Assembly: GCA_026545225.1 (NCBI GenBank)
Contig: CM048848.1
Location: 48,702,306 to 48,766,305, forward strand
Direction: 5' to 3'
Length of the DNA: 64,000 nucleotides
Source: Cornus controversa
Lineage: Eukaryota; Streptophyta; Magnoliopsida; Cornales; Cornaceae
How positions within the stretch are numbered: position 1 is the first letter of the stretch; every line of letters starts with the position of its first letter. Below, piece by piece: positions 46,801 to 59,876 of this stretch. The translations under genes were made by a program, and so were the position numbers. The notes below the pieces were generated by a model. It saw only the letters and a program-made list of their open reading frames with translations. It was not told where the DNA came from and ran no database searches.

Positions 46801-48069
46801 CAGAGCAAAACGTGCAAGATATTTATTTTTGCGAAAATTAAACAGTGCAAGATATTTTATAGTGAAAATATAATATACGATAGTGACACAACGTTGATAA
46901 CACCAGTTGAGAAAAATAAAAAATAAAAAAAATAACACCAGTTCATGTTTCCGTAATTACGAAAATATCCCCGAATACAAATCATAGCTTAAATTGTAAT
47001 AGGAAGCAATTTTGAGTGTCGGCACATTCTCTAGATAATAATTATTATGTTTTATAAATTTATAATCTTTATTAATTAGTATCTTTCACAAACTAACTTA
47101 TTTTATATGTGTCAATTCTATTGCTTAGTGAATCAGAAATCGACTGTACATAATGAAATCTGGAATACTTACATTTACTAGTTTCCTACAGTTATTTTAG
47201 AATCACAGTAGATATGTATCAATTTCTAAATTTGCAGGTTGGCTTCTAATTCTATTTCTACTTTCTATAACTTTATTTAATTCATGATTCTATATATTAG
47301 ACTTTTTTTTATGTGATAAAAATAAAAAACTACAACATAAAATAAAAATGAAAAATACATGACAATTAATTAATTTAAGAGTCCGAGACATAAACATATC
47401 ATATAAATTCATATTCAGATGGTGTGTATATTAGTAAATGAATTTTGAAGACAATAAAATTCATATAAACAAAAGATAAAAGTTAATAAAGCAAAAGCCT
47501 AACAATTATTTAAAAATTATATTATTTGATAATATATTATATATAATACAACTTAAAAATTAAGATGGTGAGATAGCGAAAAAACATTAAACTTTTAAAT
47601 AATTGTTCACTCTTAAAAGTCATTAGTAGATGGAATGAGGAATAGGCCTTTAATAGAGACAACCTTGTAATAAAATGATTTAAATTAATGATATAAGATA
47701 TGATATATACATCAATTTTATAATTGTACATGCATACTTTAATTCATGATTCTATATATTAGACTTTTTTTTATGTGCTAAACATAAGAAGCATAAATAC
47801 TACAACATAAAATAGTGAAAAATACATAAAGTTTGAAGAAGCACTTCATACTTTCTTTTTTTGTACAATAAATTATTGAAACAAAACTGAATGAAAGGAT
47901 GAGGGAACTTGAGAGAAAATTTATTTAATTATGCCAAACATATTAATAAAGAAAGAATTAATTAGAAATTTCCACATAAACATACATTAATGGCTACTCC
48001 AAAGACTAATAAGAAACCTTAGATTTAATGAAGGAGCTTCAAAAGATAATTGATTATTATAGTTAATTT
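46801..48069. repeat. Upstream flank including a host tandem duplication (unit 1 and the start of unit 2)
   Basis: The phrase ttcatgattctatatattag with agacttttttttatgtg occurs at about 47281 and again at about 47741. The sequence after the first copy (47381-47570: cataaattcatattcagayg, aacaattatttaaaaattat) recurs at 53887-54005 and 54995-55030. The second unit is therefore split by the LTR element at 48075-53881. Non-coding. Confidence 0.7.
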
Positions 48070-48074
48070 AGAAG

Positions 48075-49792
48075 TGTCACACCCCGATTTTTGGGACAAA
48101 ATAACGTAAAATAAAATAAAACAAAGCCTTATAACCTTGAAAATAAATATATTAATATTCCAACCCACAACCCTTTGAATTCAAAGTTCCATAACAACTC
48201 AAAACAACATTGTATTAAATGTGCAGTCAAAGTCTTTCTTTTCAATTACAAAATAAATTAAAATAAAATAACAATCTCTTAAACTATTTATGACAAAACA
48301 TGCCCTCAAGTAAGCTCAGAAAATTCTTTATTACTTCTGACGTCAACTAGACTTGAAAATTGTTGGGGTGAGCACAATCGCCCAGTATAAAAATGACTCT
48401 AAACTCATATATACAATAAAAAAAGAAATAAAAGAACAATATAATACATTTTGGTTCACTTACAAATATATATACATAATTAAACATAAAATAAATATTG
48501 AAATAAGAACAACTAATACAATCAATTTAAACATAATTCATTTCTCTTAGATAATATCATGCACTAACATATTTAACAATCTCAAGGACCTCGTATACCG
48601 CACACACCAACGAATTTTTGGTCATTCTCTGGCGGACCGCTACCCCAACTAAGTTCCAAAACAATTCTTAGTCTTTCAACCAAAGGGATTACACACCCTG
48701 CCTATTTTCTACCGACTATACATATACAAGCATACGCAATCAAAACACAATTCCATCATAAATACTCATCATACCGTTCTCAAAAGAACTCTTCACAAAA
48801 TAAAATTTTGGCACCAATTAAAACTAAGCATCAACAGAAACTAATATAAAAATACCACAATTGCATGCATATATATATATATATAGTTATACTTCTATTG
48901 ACATCACACGAGCGCGCGTACATCTAAACTTTTAATTTGATTCCTTCCATTGCATATATAAATCAAGAGTAATTCCCCTACATGTGTGCAAATTATTTCC
49001 CTTGAAATTAATCTTCCCGTCAACCCCTCTGGTGCAGGTAAAAGTTCTATTTTTGTTTCTGCTACCTTGCCATCACTTAATTTTCCTTTCTCTAATCCAT
49101 CCATTTTCCCTTCTTTTCTCTCTATCGTTATAAAGTATTATCTAGTTGTAACTATGAGAACCCCGAGTCTACTATTATATATATACACACACACACTCAA
49201 TTCTTTTGTAACAAACATGCAAGTAATGAAAGCTCTAACATTTAACCTTGGGGGCAATGAAAAGATACAACTTTTGTCGGTTAAAGAATGTAGAGTCATT
49301 TTTTTATTTGAGTCTTAAATTTTCATAAAGAAGTTGACACCTATTTGAAAAAGCAAAAGTCCTTTTAACTCTTGCATATTTATATGTATATGTATATGCA
49401 TATGTATATTTAGACTGACAAAATTAATGTATATTTAGATACACTTCCTGAACTGACAAAATTACTCTCTTTTTTTTATTGACATGCAACTCTTGAAACA
49501 GTTAAAACTTATCTTTGGACAATGAAAAGTCATATGCATTTAACAATTTAAAAAATGAAGAGACATATATTTTTGTTAGTTAGGAAACCATAAGATCATA
49601 TCTCGATAAACATTAACTATTTCTTTACCAAAAGCCAAAGTCATTACTAATAACCACATTAACTCACACAGATAATCCCACAAACACATATATGTAGATA
49701 TACTTTTATATTATTAACTCATAAGAGAAAATTGTAACAATATTTATTTTAAAACAAAATTAAATTTCATAAAAAAATTATTGATCATCACA
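48075..49792 (-). repeat. LTR of the LARD-like element (3' LTR in its own orientation)
   Basis: Direct repeat partner of 52199-53881. Shared landmarks include aaagccttataaccttgaaa, accccgagtctactattata and aaccttgggggcaatgaaaa. Confidence 0.85.
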
Positions 49793-52198
49793 AACTACCC
49801 TCCTAAAAAAATTTCGTTCTCGAATTTAAATTAGGCGTACCTGCTATTTTTTTTTTATAAAAAAACTAGGATAATTCTTTCAAATTTTAAACTCTAATTC
49901 CCACATAGCTTCTTTGGATCCATGATTTTAGAAACATGAATATAATATTTAATCTAAATCTATAGTCAATTTCCTAATCTCAAATGAGATCAAGATACTA
50001 CATCCTTCCATCTTTAAAATAAATTTCCTCCTAAAAAATTGTAATCTTAAATGTACGGTATATCATAAGAACCTTAAACCTCAATAAATTTCACACTCTT
50101 TAACTTTTATTCAATATATAGTCTATCAAATACCAATTTAAGTGCTCATAAGATCATGCATCCATTGTAAATCAATCCTACCCCTCTAATACTTTTATCG
50201 AACATTGTAATGTACCCTTACTATAATTGCTTTCATTTTTTTAATCCCACATATAATTCATCAAATCAAATAAAATCATGTCATAATATAAATCAGTCTT
50301 ACTACTCTTAGTATTTCTATTTAAACACATATATTGTAATTTTACAATATTGCAATCTCAATTGTTATTTCTAAATACACCAATGTTGTGATCCAATTAT
50401 TTCGATACTTACAGTCAATTATAAAATTTGCCAACTTTGACTTTAATAATAAAATCCTAAATCACCAAATAACAAGGTATACGTAAAAGATTAAGATTCC
50501 AAAACAAATCCATCAAAATATATATTTTTTAAATTAAAAAAATAATACCTCAATCTAATAGTTCATTTAATCAATCTACCACACATACTCTTCAAGTTAA
50601 GACATTTTTTTCAAAATGATCAAGACTACCATAATAATGTAATACATTTTGTGATCCAAATATCAAATAAATCCTTAACCTTAAATAGTAAAATTCAAAG
50701 ATGTAAGTTAATCATTTCTTTCAACACTAACTCCAGCAGTTCATTCCTGTGTTCATATGGTGCCTATGTTTTATAAGTTACTTCTTTAAACACTTGTCTT
50801 AGTCACTTAATCATCTCGATCTACTCTACTTGGATATATATCCAATTAATCACAACCTGAACCCACAATTATGTGACTCATTCTTGTCATTAATAATCAA
50901 TATGAGCCATCGAAAGTCTTGAGTAAGCTAAATGAATTGTGTTCTCTAGTCGACTTTTTAGAAAACCACATACTCAATTAACCTCAATGGTAGTTATTTT
51001 GATCTCCTCATAACCTCGAAAAACCCTCTTCAATATTTTGAACTTAAATCTGTACTTCCTATTGGTGCATTAGTTGGCTTACAATATCTAAGGCATAACT
51101 CTATTAAATGACTTTCTCTTGTCTTATTTTCAATTAATGATACTTCTAACTATTCATCTATCTCAACATCCTCATCTCAACTACATTTTGCTAATATGTA
51201 GCTTAAATGCCTTTTTCTTTCGGATCTAGAAGCATACTTATCCTTATTAATGTTTTCAAAAACTTTTCACTAGCTTAGTAGGACTCCACAGTCACACCAC
51301 ACATTGGAAACACTTGTCCATTTCGTTCTTCTTGTCATAATTCTATGAACAACAGTACCAACAATATCTTCTTTCATGATAGGAAATGGTCACTCCTAAG
51401 TATTTCACTATTCCACCACACTACATATAGATTTTTTTCCCCTTTGCAATGCTTAATTTAACATTCTATTTTTTTTCAGTAGAACTCCAATTATACTTAA
51501 CACATACTCTAAATTTGTCAATTTAATCTTCATCCACACTAGGCAGTCAAATAATTGATTCAATAATGTCATGGCAATAGTAACATATGCAAACCAAGTT
51601 AACAAACTATAAAGACCATATTGCAGACGCACTAAAGATCTAAACTAAAGCTTAAGATTGCATCTAAATTGTTAACAATACTAAAGGAAATGTCTAGTCA
51701 AGTATCATCTTCATATAATAACTTTCCTATTAAACTCCAATACATTTCCTTAACTACTAAATTGTTTACTTTACTTCAAACTTAACCTTTGATATATCGG
51801 TTTCTCGATTTGTTTAACACTTAACATGTTAATTCCGTTTAACAAATTGATAAAAAAATCACATGTATGCTAATTGCTTATTTCAGACACTAACAGTATG
51901 ACAGAACAAAATTATTTCAAGTAAAATGCATGCGAATGCCATTATGTCAATCCCAAATCAAATGATTGGACAACATTTCCAAGACCTCAATCTAACCAAA
52001 AAAATTTTTGACCTTCCTTCAATAAAATTGCAATTGTTATGACAATCCTAGATTGCAAAATGGATTTCAATATCCTATATAGAAATGAGTTTTTTATTCT
52101 TAAAGAAATCAAAAATTAAAAAAAAAAAATACTTCATATCATGTCTCTAATACACCTAAACTCCCAAATAATCTAATCTTTTCGCTCTGATACCACTC

Positions 52199-53881
52199 TA
52201 TCACGTCCTGATTTTTGGGACATGATAAAGTAAAATAAAATAAAACAAAGCCTTATAACCTTGAAAATAAATATATTAATATTCCAACCCAACACCTTTT
52301 AAATTAAAAGTTCCATAACAACTCAAAACAACATTGTCTTAAATGTGCAATCAAAGTCTTTCTTTCCAATTACAAAACAAATTAAAATAAAATAACAATC
52401 TCTTAAACTCATTATGACAAAACATGCCCTCAAGTGAGCTCAAAAAATTCTTCGTTACTCTTGATGTCAGCCAGACTTGAAAATTGTTGGGGTGAGCAAA
52501 ACCGTCCAAAAGGAAAATGACTCTAAACTCATATATACAATAAAAAGAAAGAAATAAAAGAACAATATAATACATTTTGGTTCACTTACAAATATATATA
52601 CATACTTAAACATAAAATAGATATTGAAATAAGAATAACTAATACAATCAATTTAAACATAATTCAATTCTCTTATATAATATCATGCACTAACATACTT
52701 AATAATCTCAAGGATCCCGACATGTATACCGCACACACCAACGGATTCCTGGTCATTCTCTGGTGGACCGCTAACCCCCAATTAGGTTCTAGAATAATCT
52801 TGGTCTTTCAACCGAATGGATTACACACCTTACCTATTTTCTTCCGGCTATACATGTACAAGCACACACAATCAAAACACAATTCCATCATAAATACTCA
52901 TTATATTGTTCTCAAAAGAACTCTTCACAAAATAAAATTCTGGCACCAATTAAAACTAAGCATAAACAGTAAAATAATATAGAAATACCATAATTGCATG
53001 CATATATATATATATATATATATATTGTTTCTTCTAAACTTTTAATTTGAATCCTTCCATTGCATATATAAATCAAGAGTAATTCCCGTACATGAGTGCG
53101 AATTATTTCCCTTGAAATCAATCTTCCTATCAGCCACTCTGGTACAGGTAAAAGTTCCATTTTTGTTTCTGCTACCTTAATTTGCCATTACTTAATTTTC
53201 CTTTCTCTAATCCATCCATTTTCCCTTCTTTTCTCTCTATCATTATAAAGTATTATCGAGTTGTAACTATGAGAACCCCGAGTCTACTATTATATATATA
53301 TACACACACACTCAATTCTTTTGTAACAAACATGCAAGTAATGAAAAGTCTAACATTTAACCTTGGGGGCAATGAAAAAACACAACTTTTGTCGGTTAAA
53401 AAATGTAGAGTCATTCTTTTATTTGAGTCTTAAATTTTCATAAAGAAGCTGGCACCTATTTGGAAAAGCAAAAGTCCTTTTAACTATTGCATATTTATAT
53501 GTATATATGTGCATATGTATATTTAGATACACCTTTATAAACTAACAAAATTACTCTTTTTTTTTTTATTGACATGCAACATTTGAAATGGTTAACACTT
53601 ATCTTTGGACAATGAAAAGTCATATGCATTTAACCTTTTAGACAATGAAGAGACATATATTTTTGTGAGTTAGGATACCACAAGATCATATCTCCATAAA
53701 CATTAACTATTTATTTTCCAAAAGCCAAAGTCATTACTAATAGCTACATTAATTCACATAGGTAATCACACACACACACATATATATATATACCTTTATA
53801 TTATTAACTCATAAGATAAAATTGTAACAATGTTTATTTTAAAACAAAATTAAATTTCATAAAAAATTACAGATCATCACA
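52199..53881 (-). repeat. LTR of the LARD-like element (5' LTR in its own orientation)
   Basis: Direct repeat partner of 48075-49792. Its inner edge abuts the initiator-Met primer-binding site at 52185-52196 on the minus strand. Confidence 0.85.
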
Positions 53882-53886
53882 AGAAG

Positions 53887-55030
53887 TCTGACATATAAAC
53901 TTATCATATAAATTCATATTCAGACGGTGTGTATACAAAAGATAAACGTTAATAAAGCAAGAGTCTAACAATTATTTAAAAATTATATTATTTGATACTA
54001 TATTATATATGTACACAATTTCGAGTCTAATAATAAGATCAAAATATGTGGACAAATATATCAAATATATTAATTTTAAAAAATATGGGCTAAAAATTTC
54101 TGTAGATCTTACAAAAAAAAAGACAAATTCCTTTGATTCGATCTCCTTGCTGATCCAGATTTAAGGGATGCTAGAGCTTGATCTTGAATTGTATTGAAAC
54201 TTTGGTGAAGAACGACATGTGGATGATGTGCTTGTTGTTCTTCTCCTTTAGGATTTAGATGCTTTGGAGCTTTGAATTTAGAGTGAAGAATCCTCCATAG
54301 TTTCATCTTTCTCTGAGAGTCTTCTGTTTCTTTTTCTCCGAATTCAAGAGCTACTGGAGCTTGATTTAAATCACGTTATTGAGAATCCTCTTCAAGTGTT
54401 TGTTGTTGAAGAAAATCGGTGAGAATTTTTGTTCGAGGGCTGAAGAAGCTTGATCTTGAACAGTCTTGTTAATGATTCTTTGAATTTGTTAAATCGTAGA
54501 AGACGAATGACACGACTTTGAATGTGCTTGTTGTTATTGTTCTTCAAAGATTTGAAGGTTAGATGAACGTATGTTTTCAGAACTTCAAGTGTTGGTTGAA
54601 AGCATAGTTTAACAAAACTTCAGTATTTTGTCAGAGTCTCCTCCCCTTTTCTCTTCACCCTCTACCTCTATTTATAAATTTCTTAGAATTTTCTTGTGAT
54701 AATTATCCTATAATTATCCTTTTACGATAATTGTGATAATTATCCAATATATACACAATAATTATCTTTGATGATAATTATATATATACATATATATTTA
54801 ATTATCCATTTAACCCATTTTCAAGTGGGTTTGAACTTTTTAGACAATTTGGATCAGCCCATGACCCATTTATTTGTGGTGGGTTTGGATTTTAAATTAT
54901 CTTACTTATTGGGCCAAATTCTAAAATGGGCTAAACTGAAAATAAGCCCAAATTATATTTTGGGTCCATCATGTAATTTTTTAATGTCTAAAATATATAG
55001 TATAACTTAAAAATTAAGATGGTGAGGTAG
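53887..55030. repeat. Rest of host duplication unit 2, split by a ~1 kb insert
   Basis: 53887-54010 and about 54993-55030 match consecutive parts of unit 1 (47381-47510 and 47530-47570). The 54011-54992 stretch is absent from unit 1. That insert contains repeated gagcttgatcttgaa and cttgttgttcttc phrases and an ataattatcc-rich tail, reminiscent of a solo LTR. I could not fix its ends or target duplication. Confidence 0.6.
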
Positions 55031-55522
55031 AGAAGAAACAAAGATATATAGCAGTGGGAATACCAATGAGAAAATTCATATCAAACATTTATTAAACTAA
55101 CTATATGTAATTTATGTTTATGAAATTAAAAAATGATTATTAAATTATATCCAGGTCCCAGACTTAACAGCCATTCCGTGTGAGGGTAGAATTTTGGGGA
55201 GTTCATATATACTTTGCCATAAATTTGTATCAACTACACTAATTTAAACAACCATTATCCATATATATACTATTATTAAAAATTATTTAGTTATAGAGTT
55301 TGTGATAAATTAGGAATTTTCAAATACTATGTTCAACAAAAAAATGTTACTTGAGACGAAATCAAAGTGATCCAACAATAGAGCTTCTAGACAATCAAAG
55401 TAGAACCTACACCCAAAACAACAAAAAATCAGAAGAGAGAAGAACCTGATTTAAGAGATCAACAATATTTTAAAATAGATTTGATTAAACACAACAAAAA
55501 ATAGAAAAATCATACTAATTGT
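55031..55522. other. Unannotated AT-rich spacer
   Basis: No gene, repeat pair or mobile element recognised. Confidence 0.4.
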
Positions 55523-56329
55523 CATGCCTCGATTCTTGAGTCCTAGAAATCGAGGTGTGACTGAGAGATCAACACTCACAAATAATCATCAATATCCATA
55601 CCATCCAAATTTTCTTTTATTATCAAGAAAATTATACACTTTCAATCTAAATAAATCAGATCCTGAATATCCATCTCACATACAAAAATCAATTGTAAAA
55701 CTGGGAGAATTACCCAACATTTATTCCAAATATACATCAACTATCCAAATTCCTGGACATATTTTAAATTCTATGAAATTTAATCACTACCTCTGCAACC
55801 GGTACTATAAGTCCCCTAACTGATCCGTATAATCTGCAATACCTGCAAAACCTGAGGGGGGGGTGAGCTCAAAAGCTCAACAAGGTGTGAAGAACACTAT
55901 CACTGCTTCAGCAAGTTGATTCTCACATATTCTCAAAACATACTCATTAATTATATCACAATAATTAAAATCATGCTCCAACTAGCATACATGAACCAAC
56001 AACTCATATGACAGTTTTAGCACATAGAATAAATCCAAATAGACATGATTTTTGAAATCATTTTCAGCATGCTCAATAAACAGTAAAAATCTAACATTAA
56101 CATATATATATAGAAACACATATATATACAGGCATTTACATAATCAATGTAAATCAATTACCACGTCTCCTACTCAACATGTAGCAAATCTCAAATGCAA
56201 TGTAAATGCATTTAATTCGTACGACATGCTTAATAGTCAAACACGTAAGCATAAAGATGTAACACACTCTCTCTCGGGTCTCACCTGATACTCCAACATG
56301 ATTTGGACCTCTCTGACAGATCATGTGAC

Positions 56330-56570
56330 CTAGGACACCTCCTATAACAAGTGTATGATTTGGACATACTCTGACTATGTCATGCTTCCATGATAATGTG
56401 TTGGTTTGCCTTATGGTGTGTGGACAACTTTGACAATTCACCAATGAAGAATGTACTCCGACAACAAGTGCATGATTTAGATGTACCCCGACAGTGTCAT
56501 GTATCATTGGTAGTATGTTGGTTTGCCTCAAGGTGAGTGGACAACTCCGACAACTCACCGAATATGGATA
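56330..56570 (+). repeat. 117 bp tandem repeat, two diverged copies
   Basis: aacaagtgtatgatttggac (about 56347) and aacaagtgcatgatttagat (about 56463) start two units that share gttggtttgcct and ggacaactyygacaa. Confidence 0.8.
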
Positions 56571-56739
56571 TAATCCAAGTTTAGGCCTTAGCTTTGGTAT
56601 TATTGGACCGATCCAATAGTCATACCTCATAGGACAATAAATGTCACTTACATAGCATGGTTGGACCTCTCCGACAATCCATATACGGTCTATTTTTTCC
56701 ATATTCTCACAATTTCTCTATATATGTTATTAGAACATA

Positions 56740-57330
56740 TAATGTTTAGCGTATCATTTCTTGCTCTTTCTAATGCACAAGCTAGTCATGTAAGTGCCTA
56801 GCACGTAATTCCCACCACATAAGCACATATAATCTCATACATGTCAAATCTTGCATATAAGTCAAATATGTACGTATACTAGCATAAATATGATCATGCT
56901 TCCATTCAATGCACACACTAGTTACAAGTACTTAGTATGCATTCCTCTCTACATAAATTCACATATAATCACATATATATTAAATCCTGTATATAAGTCA
57001 CATATGCCTGCAATCCTCCAATTTAGCACATATTATTTATGCTTTATCCAATGCATGCATTTACTACAAGTACCTAGCATGCATTTCCACATCATCACCG
57101 ACACATAATCACATATACGTCAAATCCTGCATATAAGTCATATATGCACATAAGCTAGCATAAATATAATCATGCTTTCATCCAATGCACACATTTACTA
57201 CAAGTACCTAACATGCATTCCAATCACAATATATAACCACATATATATTCATTCCCCTATATATGTAATAAGGACATATATAATATTTAGCATATCCTAC
57301 TCATGCTTTTCAAATACTTATCAATGCTAT
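56740..57330 (+). repeat. ~138 bp tandem repeat, about four copies
   Basis: The landmark acaagtacctagcatgcatt recurs in variant form near 56786, 56922, 57064 and 57200 (spacing about 136-142 bp), with cataatcacatatat and cctgcatataagtc between. The copies are moderately diverged. Confidence 0.8.
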
Positions 57331-58899
57331 AATCATATTTAGCATGCATTTCTACTACTGCATCAAAATATAATTACATACATTTTCAATACATTCATAA
57401 AAGCCGCATATGCGTACGAGACAACACTTGGCTAAACATATATTATTTAACATACTTTGCATGGGTTCAATCAACACCATATACATATCACAATATAAAA
57501 CAAGCATTAATTTATCATGCTTTCACTTCCAAATATATATATGTATGTGTGTGTATATATATATATATCTCATATATATGCACTTGCATACAATAACCAC
57601 ATTTATATATATAAAATTGCACACACACATATATATAAATACTACATATCTACAATTAAAAGAAAAATATGTAAATCAACAACGTAAATATAAATACATA
57701 GGAGATAGAGGCAAGAATCAGCTTGCCTTAAGTCCCGCTTCTAATGAGTTAGCGCCTGCAAAGCGGCTTAAATCCAGTTCTGATCTAGTTCATATCAAAA
57801 TCTAATCCATGACGGCCCATAATTCAGCCCGGTCCAGCTAACCCAGCCCAACTCACCATTGAAGACCTAATTCCAAATTTCCAAGCATCAAGCCCACTGG
57901 CCAAATTCGTTGTCTAGGCTCATATGTCATAAGGCCCAACCCAAACCAATCCTTAACTCAATCCAACCAAGGCAGCGCAAGTAGTAAACCAAACTATGGT
58001 AGCCCAAATAATATTGAACCCATCTACACAACTTCATCCACAAGTCCAAGACCATTATTCTTCTCAAAACCCAGCCTAACCCAGTTATGAGGCTCACCAA
58101 ATGAATCAGCCCAAACATAGCTTAATTGGAACCAAGTTCAGTCCAAGCAAGTCCCCAAGTCTAACCCAAACACCACTTATAATGAGCCCAAAGCAGAGTC
58201 CAATTTCAGTATACCATTCTATCCAAACAGTCCATAAACAACCATGCACAATCAACCAACCAGCCCACAAGGAGACCCGTCAATGATCCCTCATAAACCC
58301 ATCACGGTCAGCCCCTTCGGCACCACCATGTGCACCCTCAAACAACCACAAAATAGCCACTGCCCAGCCGTTGTGTCCACCCCAAACGCAACCTCACACC
58401 GCCGCTGCTAGAGCAGGCAGCCACCATCCGAAACCCAGTTGTGAAAACCCAGTCGAGTCTCCACCATTGGACACCACCATCTCTCTCACCCTACCATGAG
58501 CCAACACCCAATCACCGCCACTGAAGAGACTCACTTCCCTTGTCAGAACCACCCATCAACAAGGAAGACCCAGCCATCAAAGCTGAGCAGCACATACGAT
58601 CGAGCTCCATGGCTACCGTAACCCACCGTCGGCAACAACCAGTCCAAACGGCCATTATAACAACCTCAAATAACCAATCAAGGCCGGCCCTGGGCCTAGG
58701 CGGCCCATGCGATCGCTTTGGGCCCCCAATTTTGGGGGGCCCCAAATGTTAGACTAAGTATACTATACTAGTATATAAATTAGGCCCAAAATAACAACTT
58801 TCATTGGGCTTTTAAAATTTTAAACCAAAACAATTTCATTGGGCCTTATAATTTTAAACCCAAACACTCCCCATATACTTTAAACCCCTTGCCCTCTCC

Positions 58900-58935
<36 letters not shown>

Positions 58936-58985
58936 CCTAACCCATGTGCGGCTGTCAGTTCCCACAGCTTTATTTATACTTTAAA

Positions 58986-59022
<37 letters not shown>

Positions 59023-59876
59023 AATATAAAATATAATATAATATAACTTTTTGGAGCCCAAGAGCCAAATATATATATATATATATATATAATATAATAA
59101 AATATAATGTATTAATGTTATTCTGCCAGGAGTGAGGAGCCGATTATATATATATATATATATATATATATAACGGTCAAAACTCAATACAACTTTACCA
59201 AATACCAAACCAGCAAACTGAAACCTCTCGCTCTCTCTTTTGCTCAGTTGCAATTTTCAATCCTCTTGCTCTCTCTCTGCTCAATTGCAATTACAGAAGT
59301 AACAGAGCTTCCTGAGTTGCTTCGTGAGTTTGTGCCTTCATCTGTATTGATAGAATTACACACATCTCTCCCTCTCTCTTTCTCTTTTATTAAAATCCCT
59401 AATTTTTCTTCTTCTTCAACAAAGCCCTAATTTTTTTCTTCTTCTCCAATTCTTCATTTTTAGAACGAATTAGTGTTGGCACCAACAACGAGCCGACGAC
59501 AAGGGACTGGGAGTGGTGAGACTCTCACTGTGAGAGGCTCAACACAGACGGCTAGGCAGTAGGCACTACCAAATTTTCCCATTGTGCGGCAAGTGGTTCC
59601 GGCAGCAGGCTTGTCAAAAATTGATACGTTTTTTTCTCCATTTTCTCCATTTATATCTGCATATTTGCTTCTTTGTTTCTTATTGGCTTACTGTTTGCAT
59701 TTGTTTTTGCATCTTGATAGTATCATTATTGTTTCTTATTGGCTTATTATTAGTATTGTATTTTTTTATGAGTATTATATATGTGCATAACTATATATAT
59801 TGCATATTTATTGTAGTTGTAGTTATAGTTGTGAAGTGTGAACAAAGTAAAGAAAATAAAAAAAAAATTAAGCAAT

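Larger units (their letters stand above)
48075..53881 (-). mobile_element. Non-coding LTR retroelement (LARD-like fossil), 5.8 kb
   Basis: Two long direct LTRs, 48075-49792 (about 1.72 kb) and 52199-53881 (about 1.68 kb), have a perfect 5 bp target duplication agaag (48070-48074 and 53882-53886). Read on the minus strand the LTR starts TGTGATGATC. The 5' LTR (the right one) is followed by gag then tggtatcagagc, the initiator-Met primer site (52185-52196). The 3' LTR is preceded by the purine-rich ttaggagggtagtt. This gives the minus orientation. The ~2.4 kb interior has no recognisable gag or pol. The PPT context resembles plant Ty3 chromoviruses, but the class is uncertain. The LTRs differ by several percent, so it is older than the Tat element. 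Confidence 0.82.
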
